DNA of 64,000 bases from an uncultured Duncaniella sp. (GTDB taxonomy: Bacteria; Bacteroidota; Bacteroidia; Bacteroidales; Muribaculaceae): positions 62,001-126,000 of the forward strand of contig CAJTMH010000003.1 of NCBI GenBank assembly GCA_910577255.1. The letters are read 5' to 3'. Of this stretch, positions 50,197-59,267 are shown in pieces. Made by a program: the position numbers and the translations under genes. The notes beneath the pieces are model-generated. The model made no database searches, was not told the DNA's origin, and worked only from the letters and a program-made list of their open reading frames with translations. Each line of letters opens with the position of its first letter. Within the stretch, counting starts at the first letter, position 1.

Positions 50197-51759
50197 TTAT
50201 TCTGTGCTCCCATATTCGAGGTCAATGCCGGGAGCTGTGGCTGCATAATTAGGCATGCACATTCCGGTGCGGGCACCTATATAGGTTGGATCGGAGATAT
50301 AAAACACTCTGCCGTTGTGTTGGTAAGCGTCTCCGGCAATCGGGGACGAAAGGCTCACCGATGCACTTTCGTGGCCGGGATAGTTTATGAGATGATTTTC
50401 AATTCCGAGCACGTTCCATAGCAAATAAGTGTAAAAGATAGCCCTGTCTTCACAGTCGCATTTATCATAAAAGAGGGTTTCCTCAAAGAAGTAAGGTTTC
50501 TCGAAGCCGTGGTTCTCGTCATCGGTGGCATATTCGAAGGCTCCCTGCACGAAGTGCAGCAGGTCATCCACGGCATTGAGTTCATCTCGCCCGGCCAACT
50601 GTGCTTTCAGTTGGTTTACAATCTCATCGCGGACATCCTGGCAGATGTATGATTTTGCGAAGTCGCCGGTTGGCATCTGCGGGTATCGGTATAGCACCGG
50701 GAATATAGCTCCGTTGATTTCTCCCTTGATGTTGAGGTCGCCGAAACTGAGGTCGAAGTTCTGTGGGCGGTAGGGTAGGTTGAGTCCGTGGAGCCGGAGG
50801 TCCATCGCCATACCCAAATCATTGTTTTTGGGGAGTTGGCAGGTGGAGATGCTGGTGTTGCCGGGAGCAGACACGTCGTAATTGTCAATCCCGAACACAT
50901 AGTATTTCGTGTTGTCGACCTTTATGAAAAGCCGTCCGTAGACAGTTTGCTTGCAGGGTATGAGCAGCAACGGTTGGTTGTTGCCGTTGATGCCGAGCCG
51001 TACACCATATCCCATGTTGGCGAGGATGAAATGCTTGAGTGACATGCGTGACGATGAGTCGGCCTTTCCGTCGAACCGGCTGTCGATGTAGGCCGCTGCA
51101 AGTTCATACTTCAGGTAGTCATTCAGCTTGAGTTCGGAAGCTTTGACCTCGACTTCGCGCATCAGTATCTGCACTTCGGGATCGTTGGACAGCGATCGCC
51201 ATTGCGAAGCATAATCCTGAGGGGAGCTGAGTGTGCGGGCCAGTTTTATGTCGGTTTCAGGCATCTGTAGCTCTGTCTCATAGAAACTGAAGTGGTACTC
51301 ACCTCGTTTTTGGGGGGCCGGGTTCTCAGATGGTTTCTTTTCGCGTGGCTTTGTGGCTTTGACCGGAGGTTCGGGATTTGTGACTACGCTTCCCGATGGC
51401 TTGTGTGACGACGGAGTCTTGGCTGCCTCCTGCCCATCATCGGGCATTGCTGGCCGTGTGGCTTCAGGGAGCAGTGTAGGGTTGCCCGGTCGGGCTACGG
51501 TTGTTGGAGCCTTAGGGTCCACTCGGGGCGCTGACTTTGGCTTGGGTACGGAATAAGCCTCCTCACCTTTGAATTGCTGATAGTCCACCCAAGCTCCTTC
51601 CAGAAATTGGTCATAGCGGTCCAGGATGCCTTTTCGAAATGTGGAGTAGTCATCAAACAAGCCCTTGCGGAACTCGTCGAATGACTGGCGTTGGGTCTGT
51701 GCCCAGGGAGTGCCTGAGCAAGCAAGAACTGTCGCTAATATCAGAAGTCGGGATTTCAT
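50197..51759 (-). CDS. Exported transglutaminase-like protein
   Basis: The ATG at 51759 gives a signal peptide (LLILATVLACSGTPWAQTQ); extension to 51846 would add a Pro/His-rich leader without one. Mature residues 24-60 carry repeated Phe/Tyr-rich heptads (FDEFRKGLFDDYSTF, YDQFLEGAWVDYQQF), then a Pro-rich linker. The C-terminal domain has the transglutaminase-type triad: CDCEDRAIFYTYLLW (Cys), YPGHESASV (His) and YISDPTYIG (Asp). It is the last gene of the operon and might crosslink or cleave peptide bonds of partners (inference). Confidence 0.75.
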   Translation of the reverse strand: MKSRLLILATVLACSGTPWAQTQRQSFDEFRKGLFDDYSTFRKGILDRYDQFLEGAWVDYQQFKGEEAYSVPKPKSAPRVDPKAPTTVARPGNPTLLPEATRPAMPDDGQEAAKTPSSHKPSGSVVTNPEPPVKATKPREKKPSENPAPQKRGEYHFSFYETELQMPETDIKLARTLSSPQDYASQWRSLSNDPEVQILMREVEVKASELKLNDYLKYELAAAYIDSRFDGKADSSSRMSLKHFILANMGYGVRLGINGNNQPLLLIPCKQTVYGRLFIKVDNTKYYVFGIDNYDVSAPGNTSISTCQLPKNNDLGMAMDLRLHGLNLPYRPQNFDLSFGDLNIKGEINGAIFPVLYRYPQMPTGDFAKSYICQDVRDEIVNQLKAQLAGRDELNAVDDLLHFVQGAFEYATDDENHGFEKPYFFEETLFYDKCDCEDRAIFYTYLLWNVLGIENHLINYPGHESASVSLSSPIAGDAYQHNGRVFYISDPTYIGARTGMCMPNYAATAPGIDLEYGSTE

Positions 51760-51884
51760 GTTGCGGTGTAGGTTGGCGTTATGAATGAGTGAGGGGAGGG
51801 TGTGGGAGGAATGTGGTGGGCGGCCTGGGTGAATGGCTATACTCATGCCTGACCCACCACGATAGGAGGGTGGGTTGTTACGGT

Positions 51885-52511
51885 TTATTCACCTCTGACG
51901 AATGCAGAGATTTTCTCAGCATGGCGCTGGGCGGCTTCGCTCTCTTTCAGGGCGTTTTCAAGGGCACGGACGCGGGCTTTTGAGGCAGCACTTTCGCTAA
52001 CCACATAGAATGTCTGCAGTTCGAATGTGCCGTTGCCGTTGTCGCGGATCACTGAGAAGCTCTCCGACATTTCACCTTTGATCTCCTTGTCCACTTCGCG
52101 TTCGAATGCTCCGTAGAAATGTTCGAATTCGGCTTCGCCGCCGGCTCCGTCAGCCGAAATGTCGGTGAGGACGCGTCCGCGCAGGGTGCTTCCGGCTTCC
52201 TGTGCATAGGATAGACATGCGCTGTTCATGGCCATCTGACGGCCTACATTCTTTGATTTCACATTGGTGGCTACGCCTACAAATTCGCGGCCGTCGTCGC
52301 CAAGCTGATCCAGTTTCTCATAGTGGGTAAGAAGGGCTACTTCGAGTGAATGGGTGCTTCCGAAGAGAGTCCAGCCCTCTTTTTTGAATCTTTTGAGCAC
52401 CTCTTTGCGTTCTTTGTTGCGGGCTTTGCGCAGTGCCTTGCTATTATCCGCCATTACAGCCATGGGAGCCAACAGACAGGCTGCCAAAAGGAATGCTAAA
52501 AACTTTTTCAT
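51885..52511 (-). CDS. Exported protein, LPP20-like
   Basis: The 208-residue protein has a signal peptide (FLAFLLAACLLAPMAVMA), then a basic helix KALRKARNKERKEVL and a domain with RQMAMNSACLSYAQEAGSTL and a C-terminal helical segment. The Ala-rich helical block resembles the LPP20-type proteins that accompany DUF4384 genes, but the match is weak. It starts 12 bases after the DUF4384 gene and shares its transcript. Confidence 0.6.
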   Translation of the reverse strand: MKKFLAFLLAACLLAPMAVMADNSKALRKARNKERKEVLKRFKKEGWTLFGSTHSLEVALLTHYEKLDQLGDDGREFVGVATNVKSKNVGRQMAMNSACLSYAQEAGSTLRGRVLTDISADGAGGEAEFEHFYGAFEREVDKEIKGEMSESFSVIRDNGNGTFELQTFYVVSESAASKARVRALENALKESEAAQRHAEKISAFVRGE

Positions 52512-52523
52512 AGATGTGGTTTA

Positions 52524-53411
52524 TTAATTGTTAGTAATGTTGAGATTCATTATTTTAACTCCCATTTTTGGGTCGTTGCGGCGTACTCGGGAGAGCCACT
52601 TGGTAAACTCGTCGTAGGTGAGCATACGCGGAATGTTGTCGGCCACGAACGTGTCGACGGCGCGGGAGAATGGGTTGGGCGAGAAGATTACATACACTCT
52701 GTTGCGTTCCATCAAGGCATCGGTGGTGAGCTGGAGCTCATCGACAGTTCCATGGTCCGGTTCGCCACGTGAGGAATCAAAGAATACATAATCGCGGTTG
52801 CGCTTAATCTTCACGTCGGTTGAATTGTGGGCTTGATATGGCAAAAGACTGTAGACTCGGTTTGATTCATCCTGAAGGAATACGGCCACATGGCCATCCA
52901 CAGGAGTGCGGAGATGGAGAAACATGTCGTCGCCCGAACGGAAATTTGTGTCGGCGTTTTTCAAGTCCGTACCATTGCGCAGCACTGAGGCGGCGAATTC
53001 GGTAGCCTCATTGGAAATCTCCCGGGCTTTTCCTGTCACTTTGCATTTTACTATGTAACACCCATCGTTGTCAAGGCTATAGGTGAATTCGGGTTCACCA
53101 TCGTCGGCAATCCATTCCCCCTTCACGGCAGTGGAGCTTAATGATGAGAAGTATGTCGATTCCTCACGCTCAGTGACCCTGTCGGCCTGATATGTGTCCT
53201 GTGTCACAACCGTGCCGAACTCCTTGGCGAGAGCTTGCAGCCTGGCACCTTCCAACGCCTGGCGTCTGCACACTTCACGGCTCTCGTTTTTGTCACCGTA
53301 ATATGTGAATTCACCTTTGACAGTCTTGAATGATGCTCCTGAACTCCAAGGAGTGGACAAGCCGAGCATCATCAGGAGGATTAATAGCCGTATCACATTG
53401 TTCATTTTCAT
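52524..53411 (-). CDS. Exported LPP20-like/DUF4384 protein
   Basis: The 295-residue protein has a signal peptide (LLILLMMLGLSTPWSSGA), an N-terminal helical part (CRRQALEGARLQALAKEFG) like LPP20-type proteins, and a C-terminal DUF4384 domain (MFLHLRTPVDGHVAVFLQDE...YSLLPYQ near 175). DUF4384 occurs beside caspase-like peptidases in many bacteria and may present or process substrate. It starts 6 bases after the caspase gene. Confidence 0.78.
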   Translation of the reverse strand: MKMNNVIRLLILLMMLGLSTPWSSGASFKTVKGEFTYYGDKNESREVCRRQALEGARLQALAKEFGTVVTQDTYQADRVTEREESTYFSSLSSTAVKGEWIADDGEPEFTYSLDNDGCYIVKCKVTGKAREISNEATEFAASVLRNGTDLKNADTNFRSGDDMFLHLRTPVDGHVAVFLQDESNRVYSLLPYQAHNSTDVKIKRNRDYVFFDSSRGEPDHGTVDELQLTTDALMERNRVYVIFSPNPFSRAVDTFVADNIPRMLTYDEFTKWLSRVRRNDPKMGVKIMNLNITNN

Positions 53412-53417
53412 TGCGTG

Positions 53418-56087
53418 TTAGAGTTTTCGTTTGGTCCAGTCGCTTGAAAGTGAGCCGGAAGTTGTCACCGTGGGGGTCTGTGGTTTACCGTTTGTAATGG
53501 TTGACTGGCGCTTCACGTTTTCCGTCACATAATCGGTGAGTTCTTTCAGTGTCACATTGCCCTTAGATTCCTGGAGCTTTTTCAGGAGGAAGTAAGTGAA
53601 AAGGCCATGGTTTTTCTCTTTGTAAGGTAGTGCGGTTTCTTGACCTGATGTAGCAGTGAAGGAGAACATATTACCCTGTGGAGCTGCATCTTTTGCTTTT
53701 ATCACCACCGAGCGGGCGGCTGTCAGCATCCCGGACTCGCTTCGTTGACTGCCGCTGAAACAAGCGTCGAGGAACACCATTACAGAGTTGGCTCCCATTG
53801 ACGCGAGGTCGGTGTAGATCTTGTTGAGCGAAAGACAGGTCTCCGAGACGAGTGCGTCGCCATCCACCGGCAGGAGGTAGGCATTCTTTGTCGCTTCGTC
53901 GGGCATACCGTGACCGGCATAGTAGAAAATCACGTCGGCTTTGCCGTCAACGGCTTTCACGATGTTCTTGATGTCGGCTACCGCCCTGTGCATCTGGGCA
54001 AGGCCGGCGTTACGGTAGACTCTGATATTTTCCTTAGGGAGTCCGAGGGTGAGATTGAGATATCTGCTGAATGCATCGCCGTCGTTGAGCGCAGATTCGA
54101 CTTTGGGGACATTGGCATAGACCTCATTGGCTATGATCACGGCAAAGGTTGATGGAGCCTTCTTGTTGGTGATGGGGATATTCTCATCCACGTCCGACTT
54201 TACGGTGACGCGGGCCACTTTCACCGGGGCCGAATATGTTGATGTGGGTTTGATACCCTTGTTGGCATCCGCGAGGATTCTGTTGAAGTCCACGTCGACG
54301 GCTGTCTGCGCGTAGGCGAGCGCTTTACTGTTGTCGTAGGTATAGCTTTTACCATAAGGTGTCATGAAGGTTATGCCGGCCATGAGAACCTTGTCATTGT
54401 CTATGTAATAATGTGGATTGTGCACTTTCATGCGGTCCCAGTTGGCTTTGAAAATCTCAGCTTCTCCGTTGGCCAGAGGCACCGGAAGATAGATTGGGCC
54501 GAAGTTTGATTCGATAAGGTAAATCTCGTTGCCGGCATCGTATGGTTTCAGCTGGAAATCCTTTGGGCGCAGCTGCTTGGTGTAGAGCGTGAGATACTCT
54601 TTTTCGGCTTCTTTGCAGAGGCGCGAGTATTCGTTCTTTACAGCCATGTCATTGACACGTTGCTGGTAATCCTCCACTTTTTCAAACTCACCTTTCCCTA
54701 CCCATTTGGCAAGATTTTTCTCCACATAACTCTTGGCGAAGTCGGAGTAAAGGGGCGCGTTTCCGCCCAATGACTTTCCGGATGTCCCTGATGACGCGAA
54801 GTTACTTGCGTTGCCGTCGTTGGCTGTGACTTCTGACGGAAGATCTTTCTCGGATATCGGGGTGTCGCCGAGAGCCTGGATGCGGGTGTTGATTTCTGCG
54901 AATTTATCCATGTTGCCGATGCATCCGTAGGTGACGGCAAGGGCTTTGAGATATTTCATCGAGAGAGGGTCGTTGGCCAGTACCTCCTCCAGTTTGAGGG
55001 CTGCCGCGTCGAAGTAAGCGTCGCTTTGGCGGCGGTATTTCTTTTGGTTTTTCTCGTCCTGTTCGAAAATCACTTTGTTGTAATAATTCACTCCGAGGTT
55101 ATAATAGCATAGGGCCACGCGTTTGGCTATCCCGAGATTGTTGGGGCGCAGGGTCTCAAGGGTGTTGTAGGTGTCAAGGGCTTTGTTGTATTCCTGCTGG
55201 TCCTCATATAGCTTGCCTTGTATCATGAGCAGCTGCTCGTCGCCGGGGCGGAATACGAAGGCCTTGTTAAGCAGATCCTGTATGAGTTCAGGATGTCCAC
55301 CGTCCATTGCAGCTTGCAATTTTATTAGCACGAGGCTGTAATTGGTGGGATATGCCTCGATGGCGTCAGTCATGGCAGTGATAGCCTGTGTGTAATCGCC
55401 GGTGTTGAGGCATGCTTGACCGAGGAACAGGTAAATCTGCTCACGTGATCTGGTCTCTCCGGTAGCGAGATATTCGTTGAAATATTTTATGGCGCGGGCA
55501 AACTCTTTGGCATTATACGCGCCGGAGGCTGCACAATAGACAATCGGGGCATAGGCTCCATTGTCGGCCGGGAATTTTTCGTCCTTGAATTCATCCATCA
55601 GCCGTGTGTCAACCATGGCCTGAGCGAATGAGGTCATGCGTTGATTGTCGCCTGATGCCGAGTAGTGAAAGGCTGCTGATTGAAGGTCGCGGTTGATGTC
55701 GCGGAGCATGTTTTTGCATTGGTCATGCTCCTGGGTGGAGGGTTCGGTAAGCTCCAGGGCCTTTAATGCCGCCTCATAGCACTGCATGGCTGAGGCGTAG
55801 ATGGAGTTTTCATCCTCGCCTTCAAACTTTTGCCATTTGAGGTGCTTGTATATCTTTGCCGCCTCGTCCACCGCCTCATACATTCTGGCCATTCTGACAC
55901 TGTCGGGGTTGGCGAAGGTGGCGCTTTCCATCTGATCGTCAATCTGTGGGAGGAGGCCCCCTGACATCATTTCGGGTGAATCCAGAAGTGAAGTCGGGTC
56001 CTCGTTGGCACCGGTGGTCACAGCTATGGCTGTCAGAACGCTACCGGCGGTAAGGGATGTAAGTAGTAATAGAGTTTTACGTTTCAT
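53418..56087 (-). CDS. TPR-caspase (metacaspase-like) exported peptidase
   Basis: An 889-residue protein with a signal sequence (TLLLLTSLTAGSVLTAIAV). Residues 60-420 hold TPR-like repeats, several with the Tyr/Ala pattern (YAPIVYCAASGAYNAKEFAR, LFLGQACLNTGDYTQAI). Residues about 455-585 carry a module shared with the neighbouring propeller protein. The caspase domain begins near 665 (FAVIIANEVYANVPKVESAL). The catalytic pair is intact: His726 in FYYAGHGMPD and Cys776 in VFLDACFSGS. It probably cleaves exported partners on a signal from the operon's sensors. Confidence 0.9.
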   Translation of the reverse strand: MKRKTLLLLTSLTAGSVLTAIAVTTGANEDPTSLLDSPEMMSGGLLPQIDDQMESATFANPDSVRMARMYEAVDEAAKIYKHLKWQKFEGEDENSIYASAMQCYEAALKALELTEPSTQEHDQCKNMLRDINRDLQSAAFHYSASGDNQRMTSFAQAMVDTRLMDEFKDEKFPADNGAYAPIVYCAASGAYNAKEFARAIKYFNEYLATGETRSREQIYLFLGQACLNTGDYTQAITAMTDAIEAYPTNYSLVLIKLQAAMDGGHPELIQDLLNKAFVFRPGDEQLLMIQGKLYEDQQEYNKALDTYNTLETLRPNNLGIAKRVALCYYNLGVNYYNKVIFEQDEKNQKKYRRQSDAYFDAAALKLEEVLANDPLSMKYLKALAVTYGCIGNMDKFAEINTRIQALGDTPISEKDLPSEVTANDGNASNFASSGTSGKSLGGNAPLYSDFAKSYVEKNLAKWVGKGEFEKVEDYQQRVNDMAVKNEYSRLCKEAEKEYLTLYTKQLRPKDFQLKPYDAGNEIYLIESNFGPIYLPVPLANGEAEIFKANWDRMKVHNPHYYIDNDKVLMAGITFMTPYGKSYTYDNSKALAYAQTAVDVDFNRILADANKGIKPTSTYSAPVKVARVTVKSDVDENIPITNKKAPSTFAVIIANEVYANVPKVESALNDGDAFSRYLNLTLGLPKENIRVYRNAGLAQMHRAVADIKNIVKAVDGKADVIFYYAGHGMPDEATKNAYLLPVDGDALVSETCLSLNKIYTDLASMGANSVMVFLDACFSGSQRSESGMLTAARSVVIKAKDAAPQGNMFSFTATSGQETALPYKEKNHGLFTYFLLKKLQESKGNVTLKELTDYVTENVKRQSTITNGKPQTPTVTTSGSLSSDWTKRKL

Positions 56088-56176
56088 ATCTGTCCTTTTG
56101 GCAGGGATGGGGATGGCATCATTCTCTGGGATGCAGGGTAAGGTTTAAGGTTCGTTGCAGTATGTGTCCCGGGGGG

Positions 56177-56206
56177 TGCCGCTCCGGGGAGATCTGCGGA
56201 GCGGCA
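56177..56206. other. 10-bp stem hairpin between propeller and caspase genes
   Basis: TGCCGCTCCG (56177-56186) pairs with CGGAGCGGCA (56197-56206). There is no T tract, so it is an attenuator or mRNA-stabilising stem rather than a full terminator. Confidence 0.55.
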
Positions 56207-56226
56207 TCGCCGGGTGGGATAGTGGA

Positions 56227-58344
56227 TTAGAATGCGTCCACGAATGTGAATTCAGTGGTGATGCGGCGGAACTCTCCACCCTTGCCTTCAGCCACGTTGA
56301 TATGGAAATCGTGTGTGGAATTCATGTTGGAGAGGTTTGACACATTCTTTTCAAGGTAGTTCTTTACGCCCATGGCGCGCATGAAGGCCAACTGCTCGTT
56401 CTCCTTTATGCCGTCGCGGGTGTTGACACTGATGTTGGTGAGCTGGTCGTTTTTGAACACCGGTTCGTTCTCAAATTCTCCGTAAGAGCCGTCGTAAGGT
56501 ATTCCTCTTACGATAGGAGAGGCATCAGCGGTGCCGTAGATTTTCACGCGGAGAGTCTTGCCGGTCTGCACATATTGGGCAAAGTCGTTCTCGAAAGCCT
56601 CTTTTACTATTTTAAGCATCGACTGGGCTGCACCGGATTCGTCCACATGATATTTTCCGGGGCCGAAATCCTCGGTCACAGAAAAGTCAGGGTCTACCTG
56701 ATAAGAGAATTTCACGATATAGTTGAGTATTTTGTCGCCCTGGGCATTGTAGGCCGGTTCTACACGAGAGTCAACCGTGATGTTGGTGTGGTCGGAGATT
56801 ACGTTCTGCTTTTTTGCCTCCTCATAGACTTTTTGGCGGATTTCCTGCAGTTTGAGCTCTTCCATCATCTGCTGCTGGAGAATTTCAAGCGACACCACAT
56901 TGTCATCACCTTCCATGAAGCTGAGTGGTACGCGGTCGAGGTTGTCATAAATATAAGTCTGGCCGTTCTCTGTGTTGAAGATTTTTGCATAAATGAGCTC
57001 GAAGTTGTCATTGGCCATCACACCATATTTTGCGTCCGAGAACTGGAGATTCGATGTGTTGTTGAAGGCTGCGAGATCTCCTTCGGGGACCGGGAGGAAT
57101 ATGGTGGGCATGTTGTCGAAGTTTATGGCAAGTATGCCGTTGCCTCTGTCATACTTGCCGAGCGCGATTGAGGCTGCGGCAAGCGGATCGCCGGCGAGAT
57201 TGGTTGAAATCTCCTCCTCGAAGAGTTTGCGCTGGCGTGCTCGTGACTCGTCGGTGACACGGGCGCGGTATTCCTCCATGGTTTCACCGGGCATCATCTT
57301 GAGCCATTCGTTCATCCTTTCGTTCACCTGGTCAGCGATAAGTTTGCCATAATACGGCTCAAGTTTTGTCATTCGCTTGGCATTTATGGCGTTAAGTGAT
57401 GAATATGCCATGATGGTGTTGCCGTGGCTGTCGGGGATAAAAGTAAGATAGGTCACGTTTCCGTCATCGATGTTAACATAGTCACGGTCCTCTTCTTTGA
57501 TGAGGTTTATGACAGCGATGATTTCAGGTGACACTGCGACAGAGATGTATTTTCCGTCGAAATTGTAGTCACATGATATGCCTTGGCCGAGGTCGTCGAG
57601 TGTCTTTTTGATGGTGAATGAACGGGTGTCGTATATGCTCAGTACTCCGTCTTCGGTCAGAATTGCCAACTCGGTATTGTCGGGGTTGAAGCAGAAGCTA
57701 TTGACATCCACACCGAAATCCCAAGACTTTCGAAGAGACTTGTCCTCGAAGTTATAGACATTGACTTTCGTGCTGTCGCTGACGACGAGAAAATAATTAT
57801 TGCTGCTCATGGCCATGCGGTTTACTTCAAACGGCAGGTCCATGCGGTCGATTATTTCATATTTTCGCGGCTCGATGATGGATAGCCCGGTGTTGGATGC
57901 AATAAGGATTTTGCGGGCATCGGGAGTGAAAATCGCAGCCGTGGGATATCCAATCTTCTTATTGTTAAACTTATGCACAGCTTCGTTCTTGTTTTTGAAA
58001 TCATAGATGATGGCCTGGTTGTTTTTTGCCGATTTCTTGCCTTTGGTCACCACGATATAGTTAGCACAGGTGGGATTAAGGTCAGATGAGATCAATGGTG
58101 ACTTGTCAGTGTTGAAAAACTCTACACCGCCGGCTGTGGAAATATGGTTGTCATAAACGCCGAACACTGCGGCGGAATATTTCAACAAGCGGTTAGGTGT
58201 GGACTTTTGCTTGAATTTGTATTCGAGTTTTGGAGTACGCGGTTCGTCAGCAGTTGCATTATCTGCTGCGATGTGGCCGACGGTGCCTGATGCCAACACG
58301 GCACCCAGGCAGATTTTAGCAATTGTGTAGCGGTTAAATTCCAT
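56227..58344 (-). CDS. Exported beta-propeller protein with shared module and OmpA-like C-terminus
   Basis: The 705-residue protein has a signal peptide (ICLGAVLASGTVGHIAADN), then WD40-like repeats from 40 to 330 (YIVVTKGKKSAKNNQAIIYDF, IFTPDARKILIASNTGLSII, CFNPDNTELAILTEDGVLSIYD). Residues about 338-468 align with the caspase protein. The C-terminal 120 residues (LRVKIYGTADASP...LAFMRAMGVKNYLEKN...RRITTEFTFVD) resemble a diverged OmpA-type peptidoglycan-binding fold. It could recruit the peptidase to the cell wall. Confidence 0.8.
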   Translation of the reverse strand: MEFNRYTIAKICLGAVLASGTVGHIAADNATADEPRTPKLEYKFKQKSTPNRLLKYSAAVFGVYDNHISTAGGVEFFNTDKSPLISSDLNPTCANYIVVTKGKKSAKNNQAIIYDFKNKNEAVHKFNNKKIGYPTAAIFTPDARKILIASNTGLSIIEPRKYEIIDRMDLPFEVNRMAMSSNNYFLVVSDSTKVNVYNFEDKSLRKSWDFGVDVNSFCFNPDNTELAILTEDGVLSIYDTRSFTIKKTLDDLGQGISCDYNFDGKYISVAVSPEIIAVINLIKEEDRDYVNIDDGNVTYLTFIPDSHGNTIMAYSSLNAINAKRMTKLEPYYGKLIADQVNERMNEWLKMMPGETMEEYRARVTDESRARQRKLFEEEISTNLAGDPLAAASIALGKYDRGNGILAINFDNMPTIFLPVPEGDLAAFNNTSNLQFSDAKYGVMANDNFELIYAKIFNTENGQTYIYDNLDRVPLSFMEGDDNVVSLEILQQQMMEELKLQEIRQKVYEEAKKQNVISDHTNITVDSRVEPAYNAQGDKILNYIVKFSYQVDPDFSVTEDFGPGKYHVDESGAAQSMLKIVKEAFENDFAQYVQTGKTLRVKIYGTADASPIVRGIPYDGSYGEFENEPVFKNDQLTNISVNTRDGIKENEQLAFMRAMGVKNYLEKNVSNLSNMNSTHDFHINVAEGKGGEFRRITTEFTFVDAF

Positions 58345-58424
58345 AACAACAATGGGATTGGATTATAATATAAGTGATGAAGTATGTGATGAAGGAAAGG
58401 GTATGAGTTGAGATAAGGTATGAA

Positions 58425-59267
58425 TCATAGTTTCTGTACGTAGACAGGCAGGTTGGTGTCAGGGGAGGAAATGGTGGCCTGTTTCATCATTGTCTCGAGA
58501 TTCTCCACGAGTTTGTCGATGTCAAAATAGCAGTGGGTCATGATGAGTATGTGGTCAGAATTCGGATCAAGGCCTGAGAATTGTTCTCTTGAGATGGCCT
58601 GTCGCCGCAGGAGCACATAGTTGCCGCTCGGTTGCCCGAGTTCTGAAATCTCGACGTGTCCGTCGGTCTCTTTTATCTTAAGGATATTGAAATATACCGG
58701 GAAGGAGAGGGTGTTCTCGATGGCGAATTTCAGGCCTGCCGAGTCAGTGGCGGCATGTGTCAGTTTCACAGGGAATTTTTCAGCGTTGATATATCTGCGT
58801 GACCTGATAGCTCCGACCACATGTTCACAGAGTTTCATCGGGTCCACCTGTAGATTCTGGGCTTCGGGGTCGTAGACTTCCAGTGAACGGGTCACCATAC
58901 CTTTTTCCACATACACTTTTTCCTTGCTTTTGGGGTTGGACCGACCGAAGCGGAGGTTTTCGTGGATGGATTTGCTTGTATTCGAGGCTTGCTGCCTGGC
59001 GTCGATCATGATGCGTGTGGTAGCGAAGCGGCCGGGGGTAATGGATTTGTAAAGCTCGGAATTTGACGGATTGAATATTTCAACCCATCCACCTTCGGAA
59101 ATAGTGAAGATGTCCGAGCCGGAAATGCTCATTCCCTTGCTGAGGGTAAGTGCCTTTCCGCTGCGTTCAAGTTTTACTCCGCCCGAAAAGTCATACAGCG
59201 AGTATTGGGCATGTAAAATGAACGAGGCCAACAATATAGGTATTAATGTCGAAAAAAAACGTTTCAT
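58425..59267 (-). CDS. Exported FecR-like sensor protein
   Basis: The 280-residue protein has a signal peptide (FFSTLIPILLASFILHAQ). Residues 25-95 follow the FecR pattern (SGGVKLERSGKALTLSKGMSI, FTISEGGWVEIFNP, LYKSITPGRF). The C-terminal half is beta-rich and Tyr/Leu-containing (VELKL-type strands ending PVYVQKL). Its start overlaps the CHASE2 stop by 4 bases, so both are made together. Confidence 0.68.
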   Translation of the reverse strand: MKRFFSTLIPILLASFILHAQYSLYDFSGGVKLERSGKALTLSKGMSISGSDIFTISEGGWVEIFNPSNSELYKSITPGRFATTRIMIDARQQASNTSKSIHENLRFGRSNPKSKEKVYVEKGMVTRSLEVYDPEAQNLQVDPMKLCEHVVGAIRSRRYINAEKFPVKLTHAATDSAGLKFAIENTLSFPVYFNILKIKETDGHVEISELGQPSGNYVLLRRQAISREQFSGLDPNSDHILIMTHCYFDIDKLVENLETMMKQATISSPDTNLPVYVQKL

